Of a DNA stretch of 64,000 bases, positions 1-11,240 are shown in pieces. Every line of letters starts with the position of its first letter. The first letter of the stretch is position 1. The stretch spans positions 5,536,695-5,600,694 of the forward strand of contig CAXIPT010000004.1 in NCBI GenBank assembly GCA_964030475.1. The letters run 5' to 3'. The stretch is from Tethya wilhelma (lineage: Eukaryota > Porifera > Demospongiae > Tethyida > Tethyidae). Below the pieces are notes generated by a model. It did not search any database, was not told the origin of the DNA, and was given only the letters and a program-made list of their open reading frames with translations. The translations under genes and the position numbers were made by a program.

Positions 1-1260
1 CTTATCGTTAACAAAAAAGAAAAATGCCGGCACACGGAAAACAGCACGTATGAGCAGATAAAGCCCCGCAAAGCATCGGCAATCCAAGGTTCCATTTGTA
101 CCATTCTTGTAGCATCCTTGAAAGGCATCAGCGAATGCATGTAACGGATGCCACCTTATTCTTGTACAACAGCCTAGAACTTTCTGGAAGAGTCTAGTTG
201 GATAGAAGAGTAGAAATAAGAGAGGGAGAATGTTGAAGACAAAGAGAATCACAACAGCCAAGATGAAGAAAGGAAGATGTTTGGAGCTGAGGAAGGGAAT
301 TGATGGATCGTATAACATCACTCGAGTTGTTGTAGAGTTTAGAATACTCCCATTATCCATTGTTGTTGTGACAAGTGTTGAATACCCCATCAGGTTGAGA
401 GAGGTGTACATTATCTTTGAGTAAGCCAGTACGAGGAAAGTTGCAAAAATTTCGATGATAGACATTTTAGGATTGTAATTCCGAAAGTACCTTAAAGACA
501 GACACCTACCAAATGGTTTCCAAAGCAGTTTCAGCAATCTATTATCTCTATCATGTAACTCAATACACACATAGACTAGCACGATGCAAAGCAGAGGGAA
601 AATAGCCACTATATACTCCATTGCTAGAATGTGTGCTGTTGTTAGGTGTTCACTGATGCAGAAAAAAGGTAGAGAGAATCTCAGATAGTCCAAGTTCCAC
701 ATACTTATCAAATTGGTAGCTGCAAATATGGATGAACGTGTAGTATTAAACCATTCACTGTCATCATTTGCTAACAAGTCTAAAGTGTAGATTGCTACTT
801 GGCAGATGCACACTACAGCATTCAGTGGAGCTGAAGTGGCCTTAATGCCGCATCCAAACACAATCACAAGAAACACAGTTGTTGGAAAAGTTGCCAGAAA
901 AAGATAAAGAATCCATCCCTTAAAATTCCCTAAACATTTTGCACATGTACGTGTGTATGTAAGCACCGCTAAGCCTGTATTCTCAGTATCACAGTAATCA
1001 TTGTTGGGACAAGTAATATTATTGTTGTATCCAAGTTGATCTGTCATGTAGCAATCCAGAGAAGTGTTTGTGTCATTGTAATAGTAATAGTCATATTCTC
1101 TGTTTCCTTCCATATTTGCTCCAAAGCTCGTACTAATACTTGAGGTATCATTTAGATGTAGGTCTCTTTTGAATAATCCTTCTTGCTTTTTGATATTCAA
1201 TTTATCCTGAAATGTGCTCTGGACAAGCACAGTGATGATTATCACCAATACTTGCAACAT
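1..1260 (-). CDS. Receptor-like polytopic membrane protein, family A (3' end off window)
   Basis: The minus strand is open from an ATG at 1260 to the left edge, so the last third of the protein is missing. A short hydrophobic N-terminus (signal-like) is followed by an acidic/Tyr-rich ectodomain with NDT glycosylation sites and a Cys cluster ending GLAVLTYTRTCAKCLG. Hydrophobic segments follow, with the family landmarks KATSAPLNA, WNLDYLRFSLPFFCI, ELHDRDNRLLKLLWKP, FATFLVLAYSK, YPTRLFQKVLGCC and FADAFQGCYKNGTNGT (the FADAFQGCYKNG block is shared by paralogues). It is intronless like the others. It is the closest relative of the pseudogene at 7999-9765, and the two also share about 300 bp of upstream sequence. 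The biochemical function is not recognised. Topology suggests a cell-surface receptor, channel or transporter-like protein. Confidence 0.75.
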   Translation of the reverse strand, partial: MLQVLVIIITVLVQSTFQDKLNIKKQEGLFKRDLHLNDTSSISTSFGANMEGNREYDYYYYNDTNTSLDCYMTDQLGYNNNITCPNNDYCDTENTGLAVLTYTRTCAKCLGNFKGWILYLFLATFPTTVFLVIVFGCGIKATSAPLNAVVCICQVAIYTLDLLANDDSEWFNTTRSSIFAATNLISMWNLDYLRFSLPFFCISEHLTTAHILAMEYIVAIFPLLCIVLVYVCIELHDRDNRLLKLLWKPFGRCLSLRYFRNYNPKMSIIEIFATFLVLAYSKIMYTSLNLMGYSTLVTTTMDNGSILNSTTTRVMLYDPSIPFLSSKHLPFFILAVVILFVFNILPLLFLLFYPTRLFQKVLGCCTRIRWHPLHAFADAFQGCYKNGTNGTLDCRCFAGLYLLIRAVFRVPAFFFFVNDK

Positions 1261-1715
1261 ATTTTTTTTCCTTGTAAGCAATTGCTAATGAATTTTTATC
1301 TATACTGTGTGACTCTTGCTTAAATAGTCAAAAGGTACTACATCAGTCGTGCTGCATGCATGAGTATAATCATCATGCGTATAAAGATTCCTATTAGTAA
1401 AGGGATACCAGTAATAATGACTGATAGCTGCTACCAGTTTTTGATTCACTGAGGTGCAAATGGAAAACCCCTGTACATCTGATTACTCAGTGTTTTTTGT
1501 CAACATGAAGCAAGTTTTCGTCACTGTCATATATACAACTATAGTACTGCACCATCATTTTCAATTCCCTTTAGCTATACGGTAGAATCTATTGTAGGNA
1601 TGCATGGCTTTTCTTTTTTACTGAATTGCATTTCGAGGCATTTGCTTTAATTGATCTTTGCATAATGAGATTTAAATTTATTTTTATTTGAGAAACACTA
1701 CTGTCAATTTCAGCT
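1261..1715. repeat. 5' flank of the family A copy, duplicated at 9.79-10.1 kb
   Basis: The sequence from about 1261 to 1597 closely matches 9787-10098, so the duplication that made the two family A copies included upstream DNA. The match stops at the single n at 1598. A partial copy of a repeat end (ctatacggtag) lies near 1577. I see no gene here. Confidence 0.6.
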
Positions 1716-1902
1716 CACTTCGAAGAAGGAACCTCGAAACACCTACTTAACCCACTTAGCCTGATTACATAATTTTAGTAGTGCCAGACCCCAAGTTCAA
1801 AGTTCGTAGTTTGTGGAAAAGCGCGCGGTTGCTTGCAAAACTTTTACAGTTCTGGGAGCTATCGAAGTATATTACAGTCTATTTGTTCCTCTTACCAGTA
1901 CC

Positions 1903-2880
1903 AATGTCGTGGCCCTACAACTATTATGGGACTGGTTATGCTCCTTACTATCCGCCCCGCTACACGGGCCAAGACCAGAGTGAGTTTCAAATGGAGCCCA
2001 CCTGTAGCCAGCCAGGGCCCACCACTTCTGAAGCAACTGAGATCAGGCGCTACACGTACAGTTTGAAGATTTTTGATCCTATTAAGAAATCTAAGTTTGT
2101 TGTGCAGAAGATGAGACGGAATCTGAAGTTTACCTGCCCAGAAGAACTGCGTTCTTGTATTCAATCAGAATTTGGAGCCTTTGTTCCAGATAGTGATGAA
2201 TTTGATATTGGCTACACTAAGGGGCGTGGATCAGCTAAAGTATGGATAAAGGATGATGAAGATCTTAAGTGTATGTATGATACGTATGATAAAGATAAAG
2301 AGATAAACATTTGGTGTGAACGCCGACATGATGCCGACAGAGCCGAATCTGCTGCTGTTGGTAAAAGAAAAGGTGGCAACTCAGATAGTGACAAGCCTCC
2401 TTCAAAACGCCAAGCAATTAGAGATGAAGTGGATGAAATATTTGCAGGCTTGCAGGAGAAGCATGGCTTAACGTATTCAGCTGCACAACTTCGTCTGTGG
2501 GCTATATATATGCTTCAGGTTGGTACCCATAGAGATTACGATACACCTCCCAATGTTCCTATGTTTGGTTTTAACTCAAGATCTACAAAAGCAAAGGGTC
2601 AGACCTAGGTGAAGCATTGTCTAGTGTTGCTGAGGGGATTATGAGAGCTTTAAAACCACCAGTACCTTCTACATCATCCTGTAACAGCAACTCCCCGCCC
2701 CATTTATCACGTCCATCACTGAATGAGTTGGGTGTTTCACCGGGAAAGTGTGCTTCACTTAGATCCCAGTATATTGAGCAGCTAAAGCAACTACACAATC
2801 TTTTGGAACTTACAGCAATTACCAAAGAGGAGTACGATGATCAAAAAAGTAATATTATAAAGAAAATGGATGAATTATAA
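1903..2880 (+). pseudogene. Transposon accessory ORF, frameshifted once
   Basis: The first in-frame ATG is at 1903, preceded by open sequence without an ATG from 1781. The N-terminus is Tyr/Pro/Gly-rich. A folded-looking domain of about 90 residues follows, with a PB1/ubiquitin-like feel, and then a basic KRK/SKR segment that could be a nuclear localisation signal. The frame ends at 2608. The continuation of the same protein is in another frame at 2617-2880, so one indel near 2600 splits it. The last 40 residues (IEQLKQLHNLLELTAITKEE and on) resemble the short helical SHOCT-type tail. It lies tail to tail with the transposase and probably belongs to the same element. Its function is unknown. 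Confidence 0.5.
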
Positions 2881-2944
2881 CTAAACACTGTAAAAACATG
2901 ATGGTGTAACTCAAAACACTTGACTTTGATACAATGTCATGATT

Positions 2945-2971
2945 ATGTATGTATGTATGTATGTATGTATG
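2945..2971 (+). repeat. (GTAT)n microsatellite
   Basis: Tandem gtat units sit between the two convergent transposon ORFs. Confidence 0.9.
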
Positions 2972-2977
2972 GAAATG

Positions 2978-3976
2978 TCAAATATAGCCACAATCTTTTG
3001 ACCATGCGATACAATGATCCGGGGTTATGGATGCAAATGCTACTAAAATTAACATTTCAATATCACAAACAGACTGGGCAACAGCTTCATGAGCTCGTAG
3101 AAAACTTTTCACGAAACCAAAACACTCTTCTATGGGCATTAAATGTGGGGAATAAGGTGGAAGAAACAGTACACGTGCACCAACACTCTGGATAAGCTCA
3201 ACAACTTCACTGATATGGTGGATAGAACAATTATCCATCACAACAACGGAGTGTGGGTTGGAACCATTGAAAGGCATTAACTGCGGCAAAAGAGACTTTT
3301 GTACGAAGTTGTAAAATACATCTCCATCAACAGTATCTCCAGGGCCTACTATATAGCAGTCAAGAAATGCACTAACAGACATAACACCAATAGCTGAAAA
3401 TCTCTTTCCTTTACAAAGGAGCTTTGTTTGTTTAGCTGGGTATCCACGGAGGGAATATCCGAACTTCCTCACAGCATCTTTTTGTTCACACCCAGTTTCA
3501 TCAACAAAAACAAAAAGATCACTGCTGTATGTAGAAACTTCGGCTTGGTATTCCCCTATTAAAACATCTGATCTGCCCAATGCTACTAGTTGCAATTTCT
3601 TACGTGTAAATCCTAGCCTTTTCAAGGTTCGACAGATTGATGACACTGAAACAAATGTCCCTGTAGTTTCTAGTAGTTTCATTTGTACTTCTTTCAGGTA
3701 AATAGAAGGATTTTCACAAATCAGCTGAATCAAGATGAGTTCATCATGCTCGTGAAGCGCATGGGGCCTTTTTGTAGCTTTGTTTGGAGAAACACTTCCA
3801 GTTCGTTGAAATCTGTCTAGTATTCTAGATACTGTTGATTCAGCAACACACAAATTTTTTGAGATCTTCCTCATGCTAAGGCCATTCACGATCCTTTGAA
3901 ACACAATGCGCCATCTTAGATCTTCAGCATAAGGCTTTGTTCGTCCTGGTTCACCCATATTAGCCACCATTGACAC
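2978..3976 (-). CDS. IS630/Tc1/mariner-superfamily transposase (DD34E)
   Basis: This is an intact 332-residue ORF. An N-terminal helix-turn-helix region (ISKNLCVAESTVSRILDRF) resembles paired-type DNA-binding domains. It is followed by a second HTH-like block (TFVSVSSICRTLKRLGFTRK). The catalytic core shows FVDETGC (first D), VVMDNCSIHH (second D) and PPYSPHLMPIEECF (E). Exactly 34 residues separate the second D and the E, so this is a DD34E enzyme. The product would cut and paste the element at 1.7-4.1 kb. The start could also be the later MGEPGRTK methionine. With an intact triad and full length the element may have been recently active. Confidence 0.85.
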   Translation of the reverse strand: MSMVANMGEPGRTKPYAEDLRWRIVFQRIVNGLSMRKISKNLCVAESTVSRILDRFQRTGSVSPNKATKRPHALHEHDELILIQLICENPSIYLKEVQMKLLETTGTFVSVSSICRTLKRLGFTRKKLQLVALGRSDVLIGEYQAEVSTYSSDLFVFVDETGCEQKDAVRKFGYSLRGYPAKQTKLLCKGKRFSAIGVMSVSAFLDCYIVGPGDTVDGDVFYNFVQKSLLPQLMPFNGSNPHSVVVMDNCSIHHISEVVELIQSVGARVLFLPPYSPHLMPIEECFGFVKSFLRAHEAVAQSVCDIEMLILVAFASITPDHCIAWSKDCGYI

Positions 3977-4109
3977 TGACAGTACGTACAGAAAGAAATT
4001 GCGAACCCTGAACTTTAGCTAGGTTGTTTACATAAAGACATAATTGACAAGTATGTAAGTGGGTGTTTCAATGTTTCTTCAACTTCCTGTATTCCAAGTG
4101 ACCTGCAAA

Positions 4110-4862
4110 TGACAGTAGTACTATAATATGATAGGAATACAAATGATCATGCTTACTATATAGGCTAAAAATAGTGTCTAAATATAGGTTGTGTCCAAAA
4201 ATGGAATTATACTTACTCTACACACATGACATTGTACACACTCACAATGCTGTTTTGTAAAGTAAAATAATATTATTATAGTGATTAGAAAATACTATGT
4301 TTAATTCATAGTGCCATATTGTTAAATTTATACTCATGCAGGTCATGTGCCATTGCAGGTGATTCAGTAATCATGATTTCATCATTCATTGCCAATTGGT
4401 CATTACAATCAAAAAATTTAAGTAAAAATTGTTGTGTATTTTAACTTATGTTTTTGTGAGAGCTAAAGCCCCTCAAGGCAACCGTGTACCAATTGTACAG
4501 GACCTGTACTGTAACTCAACACTTTTGATGTTTTAGCCTATACTTGTCATGAAACCCATATCTGATTGATGGTTGATTGTTTTCCCATGCATTCAGTCGT
4601 TTATCATGTATACCGTAATATTATACCATAATATTATGCCATACACTTGTCTGCTTAGCAGGCTTGCAAATATAGTGTTGATATGTAAGTATATAGTTAC
4701 CTAAAAGATAGTGTATAGATTATGTGTAACTATACATTATTATTATTATGTACAAAAAAAGATTGTAGAAATTTTAACCAAAAAAATTATAATGCTAATC
4801 ATCATTAATTATTTGTGATGATTTAGTCACTCTATTCAAGCATTTTTATAGAATTTTTTTTT
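4110..4862. other. AT-rich intergenic stretch
   Basis: No ORF of note, no RNA-like arm and no clear repeat family is seen. It contains short A/T runs and lies downstream of the family B gene that ends at 4863. Confidence 0.5.
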
Positions 4863-6811
4863 TTAATTATGGACTTCAACCACAGTAGAAACGTTACGAG
4901 CTCTCACTTGATTCTCAGTTTTGTCTACATTTGTGTCAACACTGTTATTGCTTTTCCTCTGATTACCAGGGACGTACTGAGTCACACTAAACTCAGTCAT
5001 TTCCATACTATTTGGCGATGGCTGAGATCTGGTAGGTTGAGGCTGGAAAGGCTGAGGCCCAGTAGGCTGGGGTCGGTTAGGCTGAGGTCCGGTAGGCTGC
5101 AGGGGTATGGTAGGCTGCAGGGGTACGGTAGGCTGAGGTATGGTAGGCTGAGGCCTGGTAGGCTGGGATCCAGTAGACCGGGGGCTGGTAGGCAAGTCAG
5201 CCTGTTCTTCAATGGTAGGAGTCGAACTAGTTTCATTCTCAGTGTCGAGAAAAGTAGATTTCATAACCCATGCTATGATTGAGATCAGGATTGATGGGAC
5301 GAGGGAGAGAATGGCTAGTGGAGCTGAACTGGCCACTGATGCTCTCCCAATAATGAGCAAATACAGCAAGGCAAATATCAAGAGGAAATAGTACAAGAAG
5401 AAGATGGTCATTATCATCAAACTAGTGATCTTTAGTTTTCGTTTGTTGTCATTTATTGCATTATCAATGCAGTTATTGAATCTTATTTTCAGAGTAAGAC
5501 CCTTTTTTAAGAAAGTTGTGAGGTATACTATTGAAAATATCATGAAGGTTGCTATGAAAACAAAAACCGTGATGATTCGTGAGGGATAAGCAAAAGACAG
5601 TATAAATGCAGGGAAAAAGGCGTACATCAAAATGTAAGCAAAATAGGCCATAATCCAAACAAAATACTTGAAGTACGCATCAGCTTCGGGATCTGTGTGT
5701 TTTTTGTAATGACCTTTTCTTTTAAGATGGTATTTTTTGCATATTTTAAACAGCGAAAACATCCCAGGAGCATAGTATAGAGTTCCAGCTAGAAACACGA
5801 TGACACCAACAAGAATATCTTTAACGTAAATTACCCAAACTATCGCCATGGCTAGTTCGGTTGTTATTTCCAGCATGATAAAACTAACGACAACTACCAT
5901 AACTCCTTTTAACACTTCAGGGTTCTTTTCTGCAAACAGAGACTGAGAACCTTTTTCTTTGTTTTTGGATGCAAGAAAGAATATTGTAATGAGGCATATC
6001 ACGTAGAGTATTATTGTGCTCACTACATATAAGATGTACAACCAGATATCTGAACTGTTCCGAATATCTTGTGGGGATACCTTTATCTTGTCCAAAGTGT
6101 ATCCTACCAAGTGAGTGTTTCCATCGTCACTAATTATCCCAGCTCTCCTTCTTCCAGCCTCAATTCTTATCTACATGAAATAATTATTATAATAAATATT
6201 ATTATGATCTTCTATCTATAAAATCACCATGCATCAAATCTTACCAATGAGTTAAGAGTACTCAAAACAGAATTGAACAATTCAGCAGTCGGGATACATG
6301 TTAGAGACTCATTAAGGTGAAGATTTATGTATAATGATGGTAGATCGTAGCTGCCATCCCAGAGCAATGACTCTGCTTCAGGACCACTCTGACCTTGAAA
6401 TATATGGAACATTGCTGTCATCAGAACGAATGGAATTTGTATCTGAAGGAAGTTCAATGTGAGGGGATGAAACACAGTGAACACACCAGTTGATGTCCAA
6501 CCAAGAATGATTTCTCTTGATGTATCGACAAGCTCTGTCTCATTCGTCACATTTGCAGTGCAATAGTTGCTTTCTAGTTCGAAACTTTCATCGAAACTTA
6601 TGTTGTAGATCACTCTCAGTAGCACAGGGTGCGCATTGGGAGCGTAAAAGAATGCTCTTTGTAATCTGTAGCTATTTCCATCATCTGCCAAAAGAGAATC
6701 CTCCATTAGTTTGTAGAGTCTTGAGCAAACTTCATGATTGGCAGTTTCATCACAAATTGCATGCACTTGTAGACAGAGTGAACCAAGAAGTAAACCAATC
6801 AACGTGATCAT
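4863..6811 (-). CDS. Family B seven-TM-like membrane protein, two exons, Pro/Gln/Thr repeat tail
   Basis: Exon 1 is 6811-6245 and exon 2 is 6170-4863. The 74-bp intron (6244-6171) has GTAAG and GTAG ends, and the reading frame continues across it without a stop. The start at 6811 is chosen because a signal peptide begins there (MITLIGLLLGSLCLQVHA) and the paralogue at 13675 starts at the same place; an upstream ATG at 6856 is possible. About 180 ectodomain residues with several N-x-S/T sites precede seven hydrophobic segments. The cytoplasmic tail carries about 12 copies of a QPT/RPQPT-like unit that is absent from the paralogue at 11883-13675. The family is unknown to me. The layout (secreted domain plus 7 TM) is receptor-like. 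Confidence 0.75.
5030..5190 (-). repeat. In-frame minisatellite coding the QPT-rich tail
   Basis: About 12 degenerate units (taggctgaggt / taggctgcagggg) encode the Pro/Gln/Thr repeat in the family B tail. The paralogue lacks it entirely. Confidence 0.8.
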
Positions 6812-6856
6812 TGTAGATATCTGAACTTGTCTATACGTTTGGCATAATCGATACAC

Positions 6857-7288
6857 TGACTGTACTGCTTGTTATCTGATTTGTACATGGTCTTTACAAT
6901 TCATATTTTGAAGAATTAAGGTTGCTATTTGTGTAGCCTTATAATTATTAGTATCATATATATATGGCTTGTTGAAAATACTCCACACAATAAAATACTA
7001 CACTTCCTTATTTCAATAGTCACACTAATTTGGCAGTTCCTGCAGTGAAGACTGCAAAATTAAATTTTGTATATACGGCCAATAGTATACATTCACGGAA
7101 ATGATTCATGGATAATTGTAATTAGTATACAATTTATAACTATTATGTACAATGATGCATCCCTAACATAATAACTATACAGTAACTTGCATATCTTTTG
7201 TATAAGTGTATGTATAGTATAACATACTTTGTAGATCTGTTTTTGTGGGGGGAAACAAAATTTTTGCTATTAATATGTAACTATTATT

Positions 7289-7326
<38 letters not shown>

Positions 7327-7870
7327 ATCAACCAATAGACATAGAGGAATGGCATTGCTGACTGTCTGGTATGCTCAATAATTATAGTATCAACTGTGAC
7401 TTAAGGCTGACATCTAGTCTATATAGCAGGCCAAGACTATACAGCTTCAGATAACAAAAGCATTTTAATTAGTCCTTTGAACAAAAGTATATAAGAAAGT
7501 GATTGGTAAGTACATTTCACAGCTTCTGAGAATACATTCTCAGACTGGCCAGTGTAGTCTAGCATTCCTCTTGGGTTTTTTTCTGAATCTGATTCAGTGT
7601 CTCAAAATCCCCTGATGAGAATGGATCGACCTTCATTTTTCATTAATTCTGTTTCCCATACATAAGCACAGTCACACACTTCTGAATCAGTCTGTCCTCA
7701 TGCATATTATGATTGTATTATGAATTAGTTAACATTATACAACTACATAATATTATTATGATCATTTTGTCTGACAGTGTATAAATCAGACAATTAGTTA
7801 TGCTAATTATTTGTGTGATGGTATTTTCTTATCATGATAACGAAGTCATATCAAGTTCAAAATTAAATCT
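6857..7870. other. Intergenic DNA with a (TA)n tract
   Basis: No gene is seen. A (TA)n microsatellite covers about 7291-7324. The stretch 7500-7640, including gaatctgattcag, recurs near 10537 and 11588, so it is part of the local duplicated spacer. Confidence 0.5.
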
Positions 7871-7998
7871 TTTATACTCTTGGACTAGAGTCAGGCACAA
7901 CTTCCATAAGTGTAGTAACATCCAGTGATGGGCTTGTTTTCTCTGTTAGCCACTTCCTCTCTGTCATTGTTTATCGATTCTATATTCTATTCTATATT

Positions 7999-9765
7999 CT
8001 ATTCAATCGATTCTACTGGTTCATAATCTTGAGGGTTCTCCAGTCTGTCTGGAAAGTCATCATCATTTTCACTCACCAGTGCAGCATTTTCTTCATCTTG
8101 TTCTCTATTCATCTGGTGTCTTATTGGCAATGCAGATACTATTGAATTGAGGGGTTTCCAGTTACCAGAACAATAGTAACGATAATGTTGTTTGCATTTC
8201 TCAAGAAATCTTGGTGCACACATGGAGAGAACTTTGTACACAGCTAGGATTAGCAAGTAACTAACTGAACCTAGTATAATAAGACCCTCTGTGGGGAAAG
8301 TTAAGAAATAAAAGGCGTTTGAAGGTGCCCAAAACTGTGCTGCTGACATTAAATAAAAGCTTATAGAATCCCATTTGTTGTAGAGGTCATTTCTGTAGGG
8401 TCGGATGGTTGCAATGAGGATTGAAAACGAGTGAGAAATCAATATAAACAAGAGTGCAAATTCTAACGAGTCAACAAACATAAAAAATGCTGGCACACGA
8501 AAAAGAGCTCAGACTAGTAGGTAGAAACCTGCGAAGTATCGGCAATCTGACGTTTCATTAGTGCCATTCTTGTAACATCCTTGAAAGGTATCAGCAAATG
8601 TATGTAATAGATACCACCTTATTTTTGTACAACAGCCTAGAGCTTTCTGGAAGAGTCTAGTTGGATAGAGGAGTAGAAATAAGAGAGGGAAAATGTTGAA
8701 GACAAAGAGAATCGTAACAGCCAAGATGAAGAAAGGAAGATGCCTTGAGCTCAAAAAGGGAATTGATGGATCATACAACATCACTTGAGTTATTGTAGAA
8801 TTCAGAACATTCCTACAATCTATTGTTCTTTTGACAAGTGTTGAATACCCCATGCATTAGGTTGAGAGAAGTGTACATTATCTTTGAGTAAGCCAGTATG
8901 AGAAAGGTCGCAAAAATTTCAATGATAGACATTTTGGGATTGTAATTCCGAAAGTACCTTGAGGACAGACACTTACCAAATGGTTTCCAAAGCAGTTTCA
9001 GCAATCTATTATCTCTATCATGTAACTCAATACACACATAGACTAGCAAGATGCAAAGCAGAGGGAAAACAGCCACTATATACTCCATTACCAGAATGTG
9101 TGCTGTTGTTAGGTACGTGTTCACTGATGCAAAAGAGTGGTATTGAGAATCTTAGGTAGTCCAAATTCCACATACTTAATTATCAAATTGGTACCTGCAA
9201 ATACGGATGAACGCGTAGTATCAAACCAATCACTATATATCATCATTTGCTAGTAAGTCTAGAGTATAGATTTCTATTTGGCAGATGCACACAATGGCAT
9301 TCAATGGGGCTGAAGTGGCTTTGATCCCACATCCAAACACAATCACAAGGAACATAGTTGTAGGAAAAGTTGCCAGAAAGAGATAAAGAATCCATCCTTT
9401 GAAATTCCCTAAGCATTTTGCGCATGTATACGTGTGTATGTAAACACTGCTAAGCCTGTATTCTCAGTATCATAGTAATCATTGTTTGGACAAGCAATGC
9501 CGTTGTTGTATCCACGTCGGTCCATCATATAGCAATCCAGAGAAGCGTTTGTGTCATTGTAGTAGTAATAGTCATATTCACCAATTCCACCCATATTTGC
9601 TCCATAGCTCGTACTATTACTCAAGGTATCATTTAGATGTAGGTCTCTTTTGAATAATTCTTCTTGCTTTTTGATGTTCAATTTATCCTGAAGTGTGCTC
9701 TGGACAAGCACAGTGATGATGATCACCAATAATGAGGTTGCAGTTTTTACTTGACAATGTATCAT
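7999..9765 (-). pseudogene. Family A receptor-like pseudogene
   Basis: The protein is recognisable end to end: signal and ectodomain from about 9765, then the conserved ELHDRDNRLLKLLWKP, FATFLILAYSK, YPTRLFQKALGCC, FQGCYKNGTNET and RPYRNDLYNKWD blocks. The tail DDDFPDRLENPQDYEPV ends at 7999. It is broken by an in-frame TGA near 8506 and by +4-bp insertions at 8853, 9115, 9178 and 9234 relative to the copy at 1-1260. All four insertions follow the same self-complementary pattern (see findings). It cannot make a full-length protein. Confidence 0.85.
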
Positions 9766-9786
9766 ATTTTTTTTCCTTGAAAACAA

Positions 9787-10192
9787 TTGCTAATGAATTT
9801 CGTGTGACTCTTGCTTAAATAGTCAAAAGGTACTACAGCAGTCGTGCATCATGCATGAGTATGATCATCATGTGTATAATAATTTTCTATTAGTAAAAGG
9901 ATACCATGTAATAATGACTGATAGCTGCTACAAGTTTTTGATTCACTGAGATGCAAGTGGAAATCCCCTGTACATCTGATTACTCAATGTTTTTGTCAAC
10001 ATGAAGCAAGTTTTCGTCACTGTCATGTATACAGCTGTAGTACTGTCCCATCATTTTTCAATTCTCTTTAGCTATACGGTAGTGTCTATTGTAGGAAAAC
10101 TAATAGTTGTAGTTTCCCAGTTTGTATTTAATGATCAGTCTCATTCTAATAAATGTGTTTCAATTTTGGAACCTAACCACGCAATGATCTTG

Positions 10193-10237
<45 letters not shown>

Positions 10238-10854
10238 ATGGATTGTGACACAGTTTAATTTAGCTGTATATCTAAAGTGTGCCTCAATTGCCTTCATAAT
10301 TATGACGTGATTCGCCATTTGTAGACATTCATGCAGGTATAGTTGCATGGCTGCAATGGAGTTTTTATGTTCGTATATAGGAAACTGAATGTAGAAATTA
10401 AGGCTTGGGTAAACAATTATGTATTATGTATTCTCAGTATAGTGTAAGCATGCCCAGTCTGGTGCAATAATATTATATAGTGATTGTGTGGTTCGATGTA
10501 TAGTCGATAGATATATAGCATTGCTTTTATTATTTCCCGAATCTGATTCAGGGTCTCAAAATACCCTGATGAGAATTGACCTTGGTCTTCGATCATTAAT
10601 TCTGTTTAATTCTCTCTACTATAATTTAAAACAGTTATACTTTTTCTCAAACATAATTTTAGTCAGGAATCAAGTCCACACTTCAGTCAATCTTCATTAT
10701 GATTGTAGTAAATATTATGAAATTATAAGAAAAATTGTGCAACTACACCATCATAATTTCCATCCAAGTCTGCATGTTAGTTATATATGCTCAATTTTTG
10801 ATGAGCTTTTCTAATCATGGTAACACAGTCATGTGCAAACATTAAATCTTTACT
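9787..10854. other. Spacer: duplicated 5' flank, (AC)n tract, duplicated spacer repeat
   Basis: 9787-10098 duplicates 1261-1597. An (AC)n microsatellite lies at 10194-10233. The block about 10255-10640 recurs with divergence at about 11240-11620. No gene is recognised. Confidence 0.6.
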
Positions 10855-11240
10855 CTAGTCATCCATAAGTGTAGTAACATCCGGTGATGGGCTTGTTCTC
10901 TCTGTTAGCCACTTTCTTACCAACATTGTTTGATTGCATGATTGCACTGGTTCATAATCTTGAAGGTTCTCCAGTCTGTCCAGAAAGTCACCATCATTTT
11001 CACTTACCAGTGCATGTTCTTCATCTTGTTCCATGTTTGTCTGGTGTCCTATCAGCAATGCAGATAAAAACCATCTAAAGGGGTTCCAGTTACAACTAAT
11101 GTTGCTTGCATTACTCAATAATTTTTGAAGCACATGTATAGAATGAGCATGTAACCAATTGCACCAATTATCAGAAAGCCCTCTGTAAGAATGGTGAAAA
11201 TACAGACACTTGAAGGTCCCAAAACTGTGCTAATGACTGT
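10855..11240 (-). pseudogene. 3' fragment of a family A gene
   Basis: Only the C-terminal tail region survives. The minus strand codes an acidic tail (VSENDGDFLDRLENLQDYEP) closely like the end of the 7999-9765 pseudogene. About 110 bp of degraded sequence from the last membrane segment lies upstream. The downstream flank also matches 7870-7980, so this is a duplicated 3' remnant. Confidence 0.75.

Larger units (their letters stand above)
1716..4085. mobile_element. Candidate DNA transposon (IS630/Tc1/mariner type) with two convergent ORFs
   Basis: The interval contains a plus-strand accessory ORF (1903-2880) and a minus-strand DD34E transposase (2978-3976). Imperfect inverted matches flank them: 1722-1751 (GAAGAA, then GAAACACCTACTTA) and the reverse complement of 4053-4082 (GAAGAA, then GAAACACCCACTTA). 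These are candidate terminal inverted repeats. Exact ends and the target duplication could not be fixed by eye, so the boundaries are approximate. Confidence 0.5.

Noticed and set aside
7291..7324. (TA)n tract as a cruciform origin or regulatory site
   Set aside because: It is an ordinary microsatellite with no associated conserved sequence.
10194..10258. ORFs made of repeated THTH or VCVC residues over AC tracts (also at 14.9, 43.6, 44.8 and 46.8 kb)
   Set aside because: They are translations of dinucleotide microsatellites and have no other support.
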